Assembly: GCF_024699075.1 (NCBI RefSeq)
Contig: NZ_JAILQF010000490.1
Coordinates: forward strand, 1 to 7,366
Source: Butyrivibrio sp.
Lineage (GTDB): Bacteria; Bacillota_A; Clostridia; Lachnospirales; Lachnospiraceae
DNA length: 7,366 nucleotides
Reading direction: 5' to 3'
The notes under the pieces are model-generated. The model was not told the DNA's origin. It worked only from the letters and a program-made list of their open reading frames with translations, and made no database searches. This document shows, in pieces, positions 6,465-7,366 of the stretch. The position numbers were made by a program, and so were the translations under genes. Numbering within the stretch: position 1 is the first letter of the stretch; every line of letters starts with the position of its first letter.

Positions 6465-7346
6465 ATGGCCAAGAAGCCAACAGCCAAAGATGTAGCCATA
6501 GCAGCAGGCGTTTCAGTTGCTACAGTTTCATATGTTTTGAATAATAAAGAAGGCCAGAAGATAAGCGAAGAAACCAGAAAGAAAGTCCTTCAGATGGCAA
6601 ACCTTCTTCACTATGTTCCAAGTCACGAAGCCAAGAGTCTTGCTACCGGCAAGAATAACCTAATTGGAATAATATACCATGTAAGAGAAGATTCACCTTC
6701 AAGAAATCTTGAGATCATGCACCTTGTAAACCTGCTTGTAGAGAGATTCAGCAGGATGAATTACAGCACTATCATTATCCCCTTTAATAGTGATGATGCA
6801 GACAGTGCACCTAACCGTATGCTTGATGGAATCATTGCAATTGATATCCCTGAGAAAGACTTTAAGCGTATGGCTGATAAGTACTTCGTTCCTATCATCT
6901 GCATGGATATGATAGTCAACGATTTCCTCTTCTATCAGGTATATACTGACATGTACACATTAGGCTCTAACGCCTGCCAAAACCTTGGCCAAGACTATTA
7001 TCTTTTGACTGATGCCTATGATAACAAGAAATACCAGGACTACATCTGTTCAATAGTCCCTCAGGGGCATGCACTTATTTTCTCTGAATGCAGTGAAGAG
7101 CATTTAAAACAACTTAAGGGTAAAAAGATCCTTGTTAATGGCGCTTACCTTGCACTTATATTAAGTCAGTATGTAAATCCTGAAGACATTGCAGTTATCT
7201 CTTATCAGACTAAGCACAAAGAGCTTAGCCCGAAGGCCAAGCTCATACATAATGATATAGATCGCAAAGCTAATATGACTATGAATATCATGCTTAATGC
7301 ATTCGAGCAAAAATTCGACATAACACATGACTTCAAAATTTGCTAA
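6465..7346 (+). CDS. LacI-family transcriptional regulator with a short effector domain
   Basis: DNA-binding repressor, most likely of the adjacent divergent maltodextrin operon. The N-terminal helix-turn-helix is canonical: TAKDVAIAAGVS then VATVSYVLN (residues 6-26), followed by the hinge SHEAKSLATGKNN (53-65) with Leu59 in the place of the leucine that inserts into the central CG of operators. Residues 66 to about 280 are the periplasmic-binding-protein-like sensor; the strand PEDIAVISY (239-247) is recognisable. Total length is 293, against about 330-345 usual for the family, and the expected segments in the second subdomain and C-terminus are short or missing. The ATG was chosen because AGGGGG (6449-6454) lies 10 bases upstream and residues 1-10 fit the family start; an ATG at 6458 is in another frame and too close to the site. 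It is probably autoregulated through O2. The effector (maltose, maltodextrin or a phosphorylated sugar) cannot be deduced. Confidence 0.92.
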   Translation: MAKKPTAKDVAIAAGVSVATVSYVLNNKEGQKISEETRKKVLQMANLLHYVPSHEAKSLATGKNNLIGIIYHVREDSPSRNLEIMHLVNLLVERFSRMNYSTIIIPFNSDDADSAPNRMLDGIIAIDIPEKDFKRMADKYFVPIICMDMIVNDFLFYQVYTDMYTLGSNACQNLGQDYYLLTDAYDNKKYQDYICSIVPQGHALIFSECSEEHLKQLKGKKILVNGAYLALILSQYVNPEDIAVISYQTKHKELSPKAKLIHNDIDRKANMTMNIMLNAFEQKFDITHDFKIC

Positions 7347-7366
7347 TGATCTTAATTTCTGTTTTT

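Noticed and set aside
6458..6544. ATG at 6458 opening a 28-codon frame that overlaps the regulator start
   Set aside because: The G-rich ribosome binding site ends only three bases before this ATG, too close for normal initiation, and the peptide is featureless; the ATG at 6465 gives the canonical regulator N-terminus.
7347..7366. Terminator of the regulator gene
   Set aside because: A short T-run ends the window, but no stem precedes it and the sequence stops there.
1..7366. CRISPR array, tRNA/rRNA, insertion sequence or phage gene
   Set aside because: No regularly spaced repeats, no structured RNA genes, no transposase or integrase motifs and no flanking terminal repeats were seen on either strand.

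Overview
The window reads as chromosomal DNA of a low-GC Gram-positive anaerobe, most likely a Lachnospiraceae member of the Butyrivibrio/Roseburia type. This is inferred from AT-rich third positions, AGGAGG-type ribosome binding sites, lipoprotein signal peptides with lipoboxes on the surface proteins, and the style of the proteins (an InlB-type B-repeat lipoprotein, and a MalF with the N-terminal extension usual in Firmicutes). Nothing in the sequence fixes the species.

Layout. Positions 1-6164 hold five genes on the minus strand, read from right to left: a surface lipoprotein with a B-repeat and a probable glycan-binding domain (5385-6164), a cytoplasmic GH13 neopullulanase/cyclomaltodextrinase-type enzyme (3677-5392), a MalE-like substrate-binding lipoprotein (2091-3587), MalF (783-2072) and MalG (1-786, cut by the window edge). 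The first two genes overlap by 8 bp, MalF and MalG overlap as ATGA, and MalF follows the binding protein by 18 bp. The only larger gap inside the set is 89 bp between the enzyme and the binding protein, and it contains a stem-loop. Positions 6165-6464 are a divergent regulatory region. A LacI-family repressor lies on the plus strand at 6465-7346, followed by 20 bases with no recognisable feature.

How it works together (inference from the families and the context). The lipoprotein would hold alpha-glucan or maltodextrin at the cell surface. The binding protein would deliver oligosaccharides to the MalFG permease. The enzyme, which has no signal peptide, would hydrolyse the imported maltodextrins in the cytoplasm. 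No ABC ATPase is present in the window; an MsmX-type shared ATPase encoded elsewhere is the usual solution in Firmicutes.

The most informative part is the divergent control region. Two good sigma-70/SigA promoters (TTGACA-17-TATGGT on the minus strand with an extended -10, and TTGACT-17-TATGAT on the plus strand) stand back to back. Each has a CG-centred, LacI-type palindrome over its predicted start site, and a third such palindrome lies between the two -35 boxes. This predicts coordinated repression of the operon and autoregulation of the repressor. The repressor itself has an unusually short effector domain. I do not see a new class of system here: it is a maltodextrin utilisation locus with some uncommon details.
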